Assembly (NCBI RefSeq): GCF_025060895.1
Contig: NZ_JANZKV010000072.1
Location: forward strand, 1-64,000
Direction of reading: 5' to 3'
DNA length: 64,000 nt
DNA from: Stieleria sedimenti
GTDB taxonomy: Bacteria; Planctomycetota; Planctomycetia; Pirellulales; Pirellulaceae
A program made the translations under genes and the position numbers. The notes beneath the pieces were generated by a model, which made no database searches, had not been told where the DNA came from, and saw nothing but the letters and a program-made list of their open reading frames with translations. Below, piece by piece: positions 43,008 through 51,512 of the stretch (positions within the stretch are counted from its first letter, which is position 1; the number at the start of each line of letters is the position of its first letter).

Positions 43008-44753
43008 CTATTGGGCCGGCGACTCAGATTCCTCCGCCTCGCCGTCACCTTCACCCTCGGTCGTTTCGTCCTTCGGAGTTTCGTCCTTCTCCTCCGCGGC
43101 CTTCATTTCCTTGGCGGCTTCGGCCTCTCGGCGTCGCTCCTCTTCCTCAAGCTCTTTCTGCCGTTTGGCCGCCAGTTCCTCTTGTTCCTTGCGGAACCGC
43201 TCGTAGCTTTCCGGACTGGTTCGCCCCAAACCCTGCTCCATCATCTCGGCGAACCCGCTGAGGGGGAAATCTTCGGAGAGTTCTTCGGAGTCGATCATGA
43301 TCATGTAGCGGCGGATCGACGCGTACAGGTCTTCGGCCGAGTCATCGATGGTCAACACCGGATAGTCTTCAAAGATCTCGTACCAGATTTGGAAGGCTTC
43401 CAGGTACAGCTTGATCGCCAAGTCGACTTCGGCTTCTCGGTTGGCCTTTTCGGCGTCATAAATCAGCTTTCGGGCTTTCACCGTTCGGTCTTCCTGTTCG
43501 GCCATGGAAAGGCTTTCCCAGTAGACGTAATTGATCTGTTTCCGCAGGCCATCGGTTTTCTGGATCCGTTGGTCCAGATCGTCGATTTCATCCAGGATCT
43601 GCAGGGCGGGCAATTGTTTTTCGGTCGGCAGACGCTGTGCGACGTCTTGGAAATTCGGTTCGATCGCGGCCAGGATATTGGGCATCGCTTCCTTTCCGGC
43701 CTCGGTGCGCTGGTCCGGGTCCTTTTCGTAAACGTTGCGCATGTCGATCGGCAGCTGATCGACCTTTTCTTGCCTCATGTCCAAATAGACTTGTCCGGCG
43801 AGTTTGCGGAACTTTTCTGCCAGTTCGCCGCGTTCGTTCAGCAGGTCCGACAGCGACCCCAGTTTGACGGTGAATCGGGCCAGGGTTGGGATGCTCCGTT
43901 TGCCGAATCGATCCCAGTTTTCCGACGCCTTGGTCCAGGCGCTGATGGCGCGTTGATCCAGCACGCCTTCGTTTTCGATGGCTTCGGCGTGTTTGATCGA
44001 CCACTTCGGACCGGTTTCATAGAAATTGATCGGGGTTTGACGACGGATCTCGACGCCGGCGTCGACGACGTCGTAGCCGTGATTGAGCCACAACCGACCG
44101 ACCAACCAATTGTCTGGTTTCTGGAAAGGCCCGAGCGCTTCGCTGCTGTCCACGGCGATGCCTTCATTGGCCAGCGAATCGTGCAGCACGGTGTCGTCGG
44201 CAAACAGACGTCGGAATTGACGCTTCTCGTCCGACATGCCAATTTTCTGGCCATAGAACCATCCGGTGTACCAGATCAGCCGCGGGGCTTTGCGGTTTTG
44301 CCGCACGCCACGGGTCAGAAACTCGGTGCCTTCGCGGACCATCTCGTACCGCTGGCGGTAGTCGTCGAACTCGACCGAAACGTTGTAGGCCAGGTTGTGA
44401 GCCTGGTGTTCCCAGACCTTGTCGTAGTGTGGTTGCAACAGGGCGATGTTGTTCAGGGCTGCCTTGAGGCGATCCCATTCGTGCAGCACCCGATACTTGT
44501 GCGCCTTTTCCCACAACAACGTCGCGGCGACGCCACGCAGGCCGAGCGACGCGAGTTTCATCGTTTCGCTGGCCGGGCTGATTTCACCGAGGTCGCTTTC
44601 GGCGATCCCGAATTCCTGCCGCATCGTGGCCAGTTGGCCGCCCGAATCGGGGGTCCCATCGGAGGGCTGGCCCAACAGATAAAGCGGGACCAAGGTCGCC
44701 ACAAGAATCACCAGGTAAATGATTTTGCGACGAAACGCAGTCGACTGATTCAT
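43008..44753 (-). CDS. membrane-anchored protein of an ABC exporter operon, unknown function
   Basis: A 581-residue protein with an N-terminal helix (about 11-29, IIYLVILVATLVPLYLLG) followed by a helical, TPR-like domain: LRGVAATLLWEKAHKYRVLHEWDRLKAALNNIALLQPHYDKVWEHQAHNLAYNVS. The C-terminal 80 residues are a charged Glu/Lys coiled coil ending in an acidic tail. It overlaps the ABC permease gene by 4 bases and is the last gene of the operon. It may be an accessory part of the exporter on the periplasmic side. No known family name. Confidence 0.72.
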   Translation of the reverse strand: MNQSTAFRRKIIYLVILVATLVPLYLLGQPSDGTPDSGGQLATMRQEFGIAESDLGEISPASETMKLASLGLRGVAATLLWEKAHKYRVLHEWDRLKAALNNIALLQPHYDKVWEHQAHNLAYNVSVEFDDYRQRYEMVREGTEFLTRGVRQNRKAPRLIWYTGWFYGQKIGMSDEKRQFRRLFADDTVLHDSLANEGIAVDSSEALGPFQKPDNWLVGRLWLNHGYDVVDAGVEIRRQTPINFYETGPKWSIKHAEAIENEGVLDQRAISAWTKASENWDRFGKRSIPTLARFTVKLGSLSDLLNERGELAEKFRKLAGQVYLDMRQEKVDQLPIDMRNVYEKDPDQRTEAGKEAMPNILAAIEPNFQDVAQRLPTEKQLPALQILDEIDDLDQRIQKTDGLRKQINYVYWESLSMAEQEDRTVKARKLIYDAEKANREAEVDLAIKLYLEAFQIWYEIFEDYPVLTIDDSAEDLYASIRRYMIMIDSEELSEDFPLSGFAEMMEQGLGRTSPESYERFRKEQEELAAKRQKELEEEERRREAEAAKEMKAAEEKDETPKDETTEGEGDGEAEESESPAQ

Positions 44754-46645
44754 GCCGCGATCTCACGAGCTTTCAAAAAGAAGTAACTGATCAAAAATGC
44801 CAACAGGCAATAGCCGAGTGTCGCGACGCTGTGACGCGCCAACACGGCGTTGAAAATATCGATTCCGCTGGCGGCGTATTCGGCCGTCGAAACCATCCGC
44901 GGCAGGTTCGGCAATGCCGTCGCCACGGCGTCCATGGTGTAGACGATCACCGCATCGGCCGACTTGATCAAGGTGTTGGCAACCCCTTCGACGTCCAGTT
45001 GGGTGGTCATCGCGTCTTGTTTGACCAGACGCACGAGCGACTCGATCGGGCCGCCGCCGCGTTCGATGTTCGAATCGATAAAGTGACGGGTGTCATAGAT
45101 GCTCTCGGCGGAAAATCCGAGCAGCACGCAGACGGCGGTGGCCACCATCGCGACCGGTCCGCTCAAGAATGTGCTGAACATCACGCCGAACGCAATGATC
45201 ATCGTCATCTGCAACCAGATCGAACCGTACGCCTTGGTCAGATTCCATCCGAAGCTGGATTCCGCCGGGCGCAGATACAGTCCGCTCTTGGTGACCCCGA
45301 GGTACTGGCTGCTGTCCAAGCATTTCAGCAGGATCTGCATGCGGCCGTCTTCGGTCACGACGTCGTCAAACACGTTTCGCGTTTCCACTTCGCCGGTTTC
45401 CTTGTTCAGCCATTCGAACGTCAGCGGCAGCTCACGCTCGTCGATCTGATACTCCTCCACGGTGAACTGTTTGGGAGTCAATGAAAAACCGGTGTCGGGA
45501 TTCTTGAAAGTCAGCGATCCGCGAATACCCGACTCGATGTCTCCCTTGAACGACCGGTAGGCCCGGATCGACAGGTCGAACGGAATTTTGTCGGGGAAGC
45601 GTTGCCGCGTCACGTTGTCGAACGTGAATTCGGCCATCCCCAGCGTTCCGCCTTCGACATAGGAGTGTTCCAGTTTGCGGTTTCCCTTGGCGACGCCGAT
45701 CAGCCGCGAGATGCCGGCCGAGCCGTAGCCGCCGGCGAGCCGTTCGGCCCCGACGTCGATTCCGGATTCTTTGGGATCACCGTTGCGGTCATAGAATTGG
45801 ATCTCCCCATAAGACGGAATGCGTGCCCGCAACTGACCGGTCGGCGGGCCGATGGTGAACGACCCGTCGTCGTTGCGGGTGACGACGTGGCGGTGTCCAC
45901 GGACGAAATTGGTCAGCCCCTGCGTTTCGCCGGCCTCGATGGTGAAGGTGTGCTCGTGTTTTCGGACGCGGTCGGTTTTTCCGACGATCCGGCCGTCGAT
46001 TTCATTCGCCTCGACGACACCGTAGTGGGTGTGATCGAGCCCGCGGTCGACGAAGATATAGCTGGCCAAGCCCATCGGGATCAGCATCACGGTTCCGACG
46101 GCGACAAACCCCAGCATCCGTCCGAGCACGATCTCGGTCGCGCGAACGGGTTTGGTCACGATCGTGTAGATCGTCCGGTTCTCGATGTCTTGCGGCAGCG
46201 AAAACGCGCTGATGAACAACGCCAGGGCCAACACCAGGTAGTTGGTCGCGGTGAGCACAAAACTGATATACAGTCGTGCCGGGTCATCGCTTTCGGGGTT
46301 CAGGAACCAGCCGGCCAGCAGCAGGATGACCACGAACAAACCGACGACGAACAACACGCGGCGACGGATGGCTTCCTTGAATGCCAGTCTTGCCAACGCC
46401 ACGATCCGGCTGGGGCTGGTCCCCGGCAGATCGGTGCGGAGCAGGTCGCGGATCGCACGGGCGACCGCATAGAAGCCTTCACCCGGGCCGTAGCGTGCGG
46501 CGGAGATGACGTAGCCGACCAGCAACCCCAGCACGATCGCCAGGACGATCAGCACGACGCCTTGCAGGAAGGCGCTTTCGAGAAACGCTCCGGGCCGGAA
46601 CAGCCATTCGGAAAAGGTCCAGAAATCGTCTGGTTGCAAGTTCAT
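44750..46645 (-). CDS. ABC-2-type transporter permease with large soluble insert
   Basis: A 631-residue permease. Helices lie at about 28-48, 95-113, 130-150 and 175-200, typical of the ABC-2 family. Then comes a soluble insert of about 260 residues with [25 protein letters not shown]-like beta strands (positions about 205-460), followed by helices near 475-510 and a C-terminal one ([23 protein letters not shown]). The large insert is unusual compared with the classical six-helix ABC-2 permeases. Overlaps of 4 bases on both sides indicate strict coupling with the ATPase and the TPR-like gene. Confidence 0.82.
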   Translation of the reverse strand: MNLQPDDFWTFSEWLFRPGAFLESAFLQGVVLIVLAIVLGLLVGYVISAARYGPGEGFYAVARAIRDLLRTDLPGTSPSRIVALARLAFKEAIRRRVLFVVGLFVVILLLAGWFLNPESDDPARLYISFVLTATNYLVLALALFISAFSLPQDIENRTIYTIVTKPVRATEIVLGRMLGFVAVGTVMLIPMGLASYIFVDRGLDHTHYGVVEANEIDGRIVGKTDRVRKHEHTFTIEAGETQGLTNFVRGHRHVVTRNDDGSFTIGPPTGQLRARIPSYGEIQFYDRNGDPKESGIDVGAERLAGGYGSAGISRLIGVAKGNRKLEHSYVEGGTLGMAEFTFDNVTRQRFPDKIPFDLSIRAYRSFKGDIESGIRGSLTFKNPDTGFSLTPKQFTVEEYQIDERELPLTFEWLNKETGEVETRNVFDDVVTEDGRMQILLKCLDSSQYLGVTKSGLYLRPAESSFGWNLTKAYGSIWLQMTMIIAFGVMFSTFLSGPVAMVATAVCVLLGFSAESIYDTRHFIDSNIERGGGPIESLVRLVKQDAMTTQLDVEGVANTLIKSADAVIVYTMDAVATALPNLPRMVSTAEYAASGIDIFNAVLARHSVATLGYCLLAFLISYFFLKAREIAA

Positions 46646-47685
46646 GAGTTGTCACTCCCCGCTTGCGATCCCTCTGCGGCGGAGGCGTCGGCAGCCGGCT
46701 CGTCGCTGGCGGTGGCCGAAACGCGACGTGCGCCGGGGCGGGCTTCGCTTTCGCGGACGATGTTGAGGAACAGGTCCTCCATCGTCGCGGTCGGGTTGTC
46801 CATCGATTTCAGGTCCGCGCCGTGCCGCGCGATCACCTCGCGGATTTCGTTCTTGGCCTCTTCGCTGAGCCCACTGGCGTGGACTTCGGTCACGTCTTGG
46901 ACCTTCAGCAGGTCGGTCACGCGTCCGAGTTCTTTCAGTTCGCCCTGGTGCAAGATGGCGACACGATCACAGACGTCTTGCACGTCACCGAGTTGGTGGC
47001 TGCACAACAGGATGGTTTTTCCCTGATCGCGAAGGGCCAAGATCAGGTCCTTCATCTCGCGGATCCCGATCGGGTCCAAACCGGTGGTGGGCTCGTCCAA
47101 TAGGATCAGGTCGGGGTCGTTGATCAGCGCCTGGGCCAAACCGACGCGGCGCCGCATCCCTTTACTGTATTCGCGCAGTTGGCGGTGGCGGGCGCCTTGC
47201 AGCCCGACCAGCGTCAGCAGTTCCTCGACACGTTGTTTGCGTTGTCGCCCGGACATGTCGAACAGGCGTCCGTAAAAGTCCAGGGTCTCTTCGGCATTGA
47301 GGAACTGATACAGATACGATTCTTCGGGCAGGTAGCCGATCTGCTCGTTCTTTTTGGTTTCGGTGGCGTCCTTGTCAAACACCAGGACACGTCCGCTGGT
47401 GGGGAACAGCAAGCCCAAGATCAATTTGATCGTGGTCGACTTACCCGAGCCGTTGGGGCCGAGCAGGCCGAAGATCTCGCCCTTGCGGACTTCGATGTCC
47501 AAGGATTTCAACGCGTGGACTTTCTTTCGGCCCCAGAAATCCTTGTAAATCTTGCTCAAGTTGCGGGTTTCGATGACGACATCGCTGCCCGTCGCGCTGG
47601 CACGGGCGGCGACCGGGGCGGCGCCGGCGGGGGTGTTTTCGTCGGCGGAGTCCGCGACGGCGGTTGAATCGGTATCCACGAACAA
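46642..47685 (-). CDS. ABC transporter ATP-binding protein
   Basis: A 347-residue nucleotide-binding subunit. Walker [10 protein letters not shown] (about 77-85), Q-loop near [10 protein letters not shown], signature [15 protein letters not shown], Walker [14 protein letters not shown] and the switch His in [10 protein letters not shown] are intact. The layout (DRR-type, with a C-terminal extension) fits ABC-2 exporters. The N-terminal 35 residues are Ala/Thr-rich and not part of the domain; the C-terminal 30 residues are also low-complexity. It is the first gene of a three-gene operon; ATG 47685 is the first start. Confidence 0.92.
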   Translation of the reverse strand: MFVDTDSTAVADSADENTPAGAAPVAARASATGSDVVIETRNLSKIYKDFWGRKKVHALKSLDIEVRKGEIFGLLGPNGSGKSTTIKLILGLLFPTSGRVLVFDKDATETKKNEQIGYLPEESYLYQFLNAEETLDFYGRLFDMSGRQRKQRVEELLTLVGLQGARHRQLREYSKGMRRRVGLAQALINDPDLILLDEPTTGLDPIGIREMKDLILALRDQGKTILLCSHQLGDVQDVCDRVAILHQGELKELGRVTDLLKVQDVTEVHASGLSEEAKNEIREVIARHGADLKSMDNPTATMEDLFLNIVRESEARPGARRVSATASDEPAADASAAEGSQAGSDNS

Positions 47686-48089
47686 AGGCTTCCGTAGAAA
47701 AGGGCAAAAAGGGTGGGCTGATAAGGCAGAAACAGTCGGGCCTGTCTGAAAATCCAGCCGGAATATTGAGGGTTGTTTACGCTACGCGAGATCGCTACCG
47801 GCGGTTCGGACTTTTTCCGCCAGACTCTTTTTATAAGTCTTCGCCGCGATGCGTCGTTGCCAAGGCGGTACCGGCCTTGGCACAATACCGCGGCCCTCGC
47901 GGGCGATCGAGAGGCGGCTCGGCAAACGGCCTGTCGATGGAGTCGATCGTCCGAATTCAACGCGGTCTCGTTCACCCGACGCGTCCGCGTGGGGCGCGGC
48001 GCAGCCCTTGCCGACGCACGCGGGCTTCAACCGACAGGCCGCAAACGCCCGCACCAAAACGCTAAATTCCCCTTGCTCCAGACCACTTC
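47686..48089. other. 404-base gap between divergent genes
   Basis: No gene is supported. It should contain the promoters of the ABC operon and of folC. TATAA-like words occur at 47829-47837, but matching -35 boxes are missing. The part 47870-48080 is GC-rich with short inverted words (CGGCC/GGCCG). Confidence 0.45.
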
Positions 48090-49796
48090 GTGCTTGATCC
48101 GCGCAACGTCGAACCGCCAAGTCGCCGATCGGACTACCAGCAGGCCGTCGCGTACCTCTACGAGCGGATCGATTACGAACGAACCGCCGGCAGCCGGGAT
48201 GACCATCGTTTTCGGCTCGAACGCACCGAAGAATTGTTTCAGCGGCTCGGACTCGGCGGCTACCTCCATCGCCGCCCCCGCGGCGGCGGCAACCACAAGG
48301 ATCGCCAGGCGGCCGACCGGCAACTCGATCGCGGCCCCAAAGTTCCCCTGATTCATTTGGCCGGCACGAAGGGCAAGGGCTCCACCGCGACGATGGTCAG
48401 CCAAATTCTTACTGCCGCGGGCTATCGCGTCGGCTTGTACACCTCGCCGCACCTGACCGATCTGGAAGAACGCTTTCGGATCGATGGCGTGCCTTGCAGC
48501 CACCAGGACCTGATCGAATTGGTCGAACAGGTCGCCCCCGTGGTCGATCCGCTCGATGCGTCGGGCAACCCGGTGTCCTTTTTCGAATTGACCACGGCGA
48601 TGGCGGTGCTGCACTTCGACCGCAACGACTGCGACGTGCTCGTCTTAGAGGTCGGCCTGGGCGGCCGTCTCGATAGCACCAATGTGTGTGCCAGCACCGT
48701 TGCGGCGATCACTTCGATCGGCCTGGACCACCAACGCGTCCTGGGAGACTCGATCGGGGAAATTGCGGCCGAGAAAGCAGGGATCATCAAAGGCGGCGTG
48801 CCGGTCGTCTCGGGGGCGGTCCAACCGGAGGCGCAGGCGGCGATCCGTCGGGCGGCCCGACGCGGCGGAAGCGTCCTGTTTGAAAAGGGACTGGCCTTTG
48901 ACGTTCGGATCGGTCCGCAATTGGCCGTCGGCAGTGAATTCATCTATCACGCCTCCGCCCCCGAACTGGCCTCGCGGGATCAAGCCGCGGGGGAATCGAT
49001 CAATGGATTGCCTCTGTTCCTCGCGCTCGATGGGGCACACCAGGTTCACAACGCGGCGATCGCCATCTCGATCATCCGGCTGTTGAACAGCCCGCACGTC
49101 GGCCAGGGCCCGCACGTCGGCCAGGGCCCGCACGTCGGCCAGGGATTGTCCGTCAGCGACCAACAGATCGCCGCGGGGCTGCAAAGGGTTCGCTGCATCG
49201 GCCGATTGGAACGGTTTTGGTTGCGGCCGCAATCGCCGCTCGATACCGCCCCCGTCCAAGTGGTGCTGGACACCGCACACAATCACGATTCGATTTTGGC
49301 GTTGTGCGAAACGATCAGTCGCCGCGTGATCGAGTCGCCCCTTGATCGCAGCGATTTGAACCCGACGGGGCGGTACAGCCGCCCCCTCGTCGTGATCTTC
49401 GCGACCAGTCGGGACAAGGATATCTCGTTGATGGCGGCGGAACTCGGCAAGATTGCCGACGAAATCATCTGCACCCGCTACACGACCAATCCACGCTCGG
49501 TGTCGGCCGATCAGTTGCTCGACGCGTTCGCCCCGCCCGCCGACACGCCGGCAAGCGGACGGGATCGAACCGTCAGGATTCGCTGCGTCGGGGATCCACA
49601 GCAGGCGCTCGACGAGGGCATCGCGGCGGCGGGCGGCGCGGCGGCGGGCGCGGCGGCGGAGGGCGGCGGAACGTTGATCATCTGCGGGTCGTTTTTTCTG
49701 GCCGGTGAACTGCGCCCGCGGCTGATATCGCTGTCCAATCTGCGGCGCAGCGACAACCGCTGCGCGGCGGCGGATCCCACCGACCAGGCGTCGTGA
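48090..49796 (+). CDS. folC: folylpolyglutamate synthase / dihydrofolate synthase
   Basis: A 568-residue Mur-ligase-type enzyme that adds Glu to dihydropteroate or folate in the cytoplasm. Motifs: ATP loop HLAGTKGKGSTATM (about 96-109), YTSPHLTDLEERFRIDG, FELTTAMAVLHF, VGLGGRLDSTN, GLDHQRVLG, EKAGIIK, and the C-terminal domain VVLDTAHNHDS. It is larger than usual (about 430) owing to inserts near residues 60-85, a PHVGQG repeat at about 335-352, and Ala/Gly runs near 510-530. GTG 48090 is the likely start. The stop overlaps the next gene (GTGA). Confidence 0.92.
   Translation: MLDPRNVEPPSRRSDYQQAVAYLYERIDYERTAGSRDDHRFRLERTEELFQRLGLGGYLHRRPRGGGNHKDRQAADRQLDRGPKVPLIHLAGTKGKGSTATMVSQILTAAGYRVGLYTSPHLTDLEERFRIDGVPCSHQDLIELVEQVAPVVDPLDASGNPVSFFELTTAMAVLHFDRNDCDVLVLEVGLGGRLDSTNVCASTVAAITSIGLDHQRVLGDSIGEIAAEKAGIIKGGVPVVSGAVQPEAQAAIRRAARRGGSVLFEKGLAFDVRIGPQLAVGSEFIYHASAPELASRDQAAGESINGLPLFLALDGAHQVHNAAIAISIIRLLNSPHVGQGPHVGQGPHVGQGLSVSDQQIAAGLQRVRCIGRLERFWLRPQSPLDTAPVQVVLDTAHNHDSILALCETISRRVIESPLDRSDLNPTGRYSRPLVVIFATSRDKDISLMAAELGKIADEIICTRYTTNPRSVSADQLLDAFAPPADTPASGRDRTVRIRCVGDPQQALDEGIAAAGGAAAGAAAEGGGTLIICGSFFLAGELRPRLISLSNLRRSDNRCAAADPTDQAS
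49091..49144. repeat. 18-base tandem repeat, three copies, inside folC
   Basis: CCCGCACGTCGGCCAGGG occurs three times in a row and encodes PHVGQG. It lies in a surface loop of the ligase and keeps frame. Confidence 0.9.
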
Positions 49797-50563
49797 GCAT
49801 GATGCATCCTGAGACCCCCGAGGCACAGCCGCGATCCTGCCACCTGCGGGTTTGGCATGCGGCGACGTCGACCGACCAGCGCGGCGAATTTGAACGTCGC
49901 TGTGAACGGTGGCTGGCCCAGGACGAACTGATCCACGCCGATCGTTTCCAACGCACCACCACTCGCAACCAACATGTCGTCGGTCGGGCCATGGCGCGTT
50001 GCCTGCTTGCAGACCGCAACGTCCCGCCCCAGGAGATTCGTTTCGGAACGGGCCGACACGGCAAACCGCAAGTCGTGATGCCCGACGCAGCGATTCAGCC
50101 GTTCAACATCGCCCACACCGACGGTCTGGTTCTCTGCGGCGTCGCCGATCCGCACGTCGATTTGGTCGGCGTGGATGTGGAATCGATTCACCGTCGCACT
50201 TCGACCGAACTGGCCGAACGGTACTTTGCCGAGCCGGAAGTGCAGTTTTTGCGTCGCCAGCCGAGCGACTTGCAGCAGTACTTTTTTCTGCGAATCTGGA
50301 CCCTCAAGGAAGCCTTCATCAAAGCCATCGGGACGGGATTGCACACGCCCCTGGCCGATTTTGCGTTTGAGCAAATTGATTCTGAGCGACCCGTGATTCG
50401 TTTCCTAGCGCCGGGGTTGGGGATGGAAAAACAATGGAGTTTCGTGTGCTCTTCACCAAGAGAAGGGTTCATCGCCTCCGCTGCGGTCGCCGTGACGGGC
50501 GAGACTTCGCCGGCGAGGGTCAACTGGCAGCCGTTTGAGGATCTCATTGGGGGGGACGAGTAA
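49793..50563 (+). CDS. 4'-phosphopantetheinyl transferase (Sfp/AcpT type)
   Basis: A 256-residue enzyme that attaches phosphopantetheine from CoA to acyl- or peptidyl-carrier proteins. It shows RFGTGRHGKPQV, NIAHTDGLVLCGV (His), GVDVESIHRR (metal-binding Asp, Glu) and WTLKEAFIKAIGTGL (Lys of the WxxKEA motif). The size fits the Sfp pseudo-dimer group. The start is GTG 49793 in the GTGA overlap with folC, with ATG 49799 and 49802 just after as alternatives. No polyketide or NRPS genes are nearby, so the targets are unknown. Confidence 0.9.
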   Translation: MSMMHPETPEAQPRSCHLRVWHAATSTDQRGEFERRCERWLAQDELIHADRFQRTTTRNQHVVGRAMARCLLADRNVPPQEIRFGTGRHGKPQVVMPDAAIQPFNIAHTDGLVLCGVADPHVDLVGVDVESIHRRTSTELAERYFAEPEVQFLRRQPSDLQQYFFLRIWTLKEAFIKAIGTGLHTPLADFAFEQIDSERPVIRFLAPGLGMEKQWSFVCSSPREGFIASAAVAVTGETSPARVNWQPFEDLIGGDE

Positions 50564-50687
50564 TCGCTCAAATGTCGGAGAACAACTTTGACAAAACGGT
50601 CCAGGATGTGTCAGACTGTGGGTAGATGGAGTTAGGCGGCTCGACGTTTTGAGACGTTGCTTTTCACCCCCTCCCGCCTCAATGCTT

Positions 50688-51512
50688 ATGTCTGAAAGCT
50701 CAATCACCCTGATCTTGAATCAGCTTCGTCAGGCGGGAACCGATGAAGAACGTCAGGCCGCCGCTGCAAAGCTGTATCGTTGTTACCGCGGCCAGGTCGA
50801 GCGAGTCGCGCGGACTCGGCTGACCCCCGGCGGCGGTTTGGCCGACGAGGAAGATGTGGCCCAAAGCGCCTTCCGAAGTTTTTTCGACCGGATCGAAACG
50901 GGCCAACTGGACGCGCTCGTCACCGGCGGACAGGCTTGGGCGATCCTGGCGCGACTGACCCGAAACAAAGCGATCGACTCGGTGCGCTACGACAACGCAT
51001 TGTGCCGCGGCGGTGAAGGCGGACGTCGTCCCGCCGAACCGCAGGCCGGCGAGCCGGCAACTGGCGAACCGCTCCGATCAAACCGCTTGAATCGGCTTGA
51101 GCCTCAAACGGGTTCGTCGATCCCCGGTGTGTCCCGGTCGGGTGCGACTGCGAGTGGGCGCAACCGATTCACGCTCGGCGATGGGGCCAACCCGAGTTCT
51201 TCGAGAATTGAATTCGCTTCGAAACGTGTGGGGCGGAAGCATGAAGATTATCCGCTCGACGCGGTTCGCGACAGGAACCAACGCTCCGGTGCCGAACAGG
51301 CGGCGTCCAACGAAGCGATCGAGCGGTTTCTGGAACAACTCTCCGAAGCGACCTTGCGTGGGATCGTCTCGTTGAAGTTGCATGGGTTCACCAACGAGGA
51401 GATCGCCGAGCAACTCGGCTGCGCCACGCGGACGGTGGAGCGAAAACTGAATTTGATCCGTCGATTGTGGAGTCCGATTTTGGAGAACTCCGATGAACAC
51501 CGGCAATCCTGA
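50688..51512 (+). CDS. ECF-family RNA polymerase sigma factor with inserted linker
   Basis: A 274-residue sigma factor. Region 2 (about 10-105): YRGQVERVARTRL, DEEDVAQSAFRSFFDRIETG, TRNKAIDSVRYDNA. Region 4 (about 215-265): LSEATLRGIVSLKLHGFTNEEIAEQLGCATRTVERKLNLIRRLW. Between them lie about 100 residues rich in Gly, Arg and Ser instead of the usual 20-40, with words (EPQAGEPATGEPL) suggesting repeat-derived sequence. ATG 50688 (MSESS) is chosen; ATG 50682 is alternative. It overlaps the kinase gene by 20 bases. Confidence 0.86.
   Translation: MSESSITLILNQLRQAGTDEERQAAAAKLYRCYRGQVERVARTRLTPGGGLADEEDVAQSAFRSFFDRIETGQLDALVTGGQAWAILARLTRNKAIDSVRYDNALCRGGEGGRRPAEPQAGEPATGEPLRSNRLNRLEPQTGSSIPGVSRSGATASGRNRFTLGDGANPSSSRIEFASKRVGRKHEDYPLDAVRDRNQRSGAEQAASNEAIERFLEQLSEATLRGIVSLKLHGFTNEEIAEQLGCATRTVERKLNLIRRLWSPILENSDEHRQS

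Noticed and set aside
42969-44786. 605-codon open frame on the plus strand opposite the TPR-like gene
   Set aside because: GC-rich third positions keep the antisense frame open; the minus-strand gene has exact ATGA coupling with the ABC genes.
45602-47026. 474-codon plus-strand frame spanning parts of the ABC permease and ATPase genes
   Set aside because: It crosses a gene boundary and has no domain; the opposite strand carries all ABC motifs.
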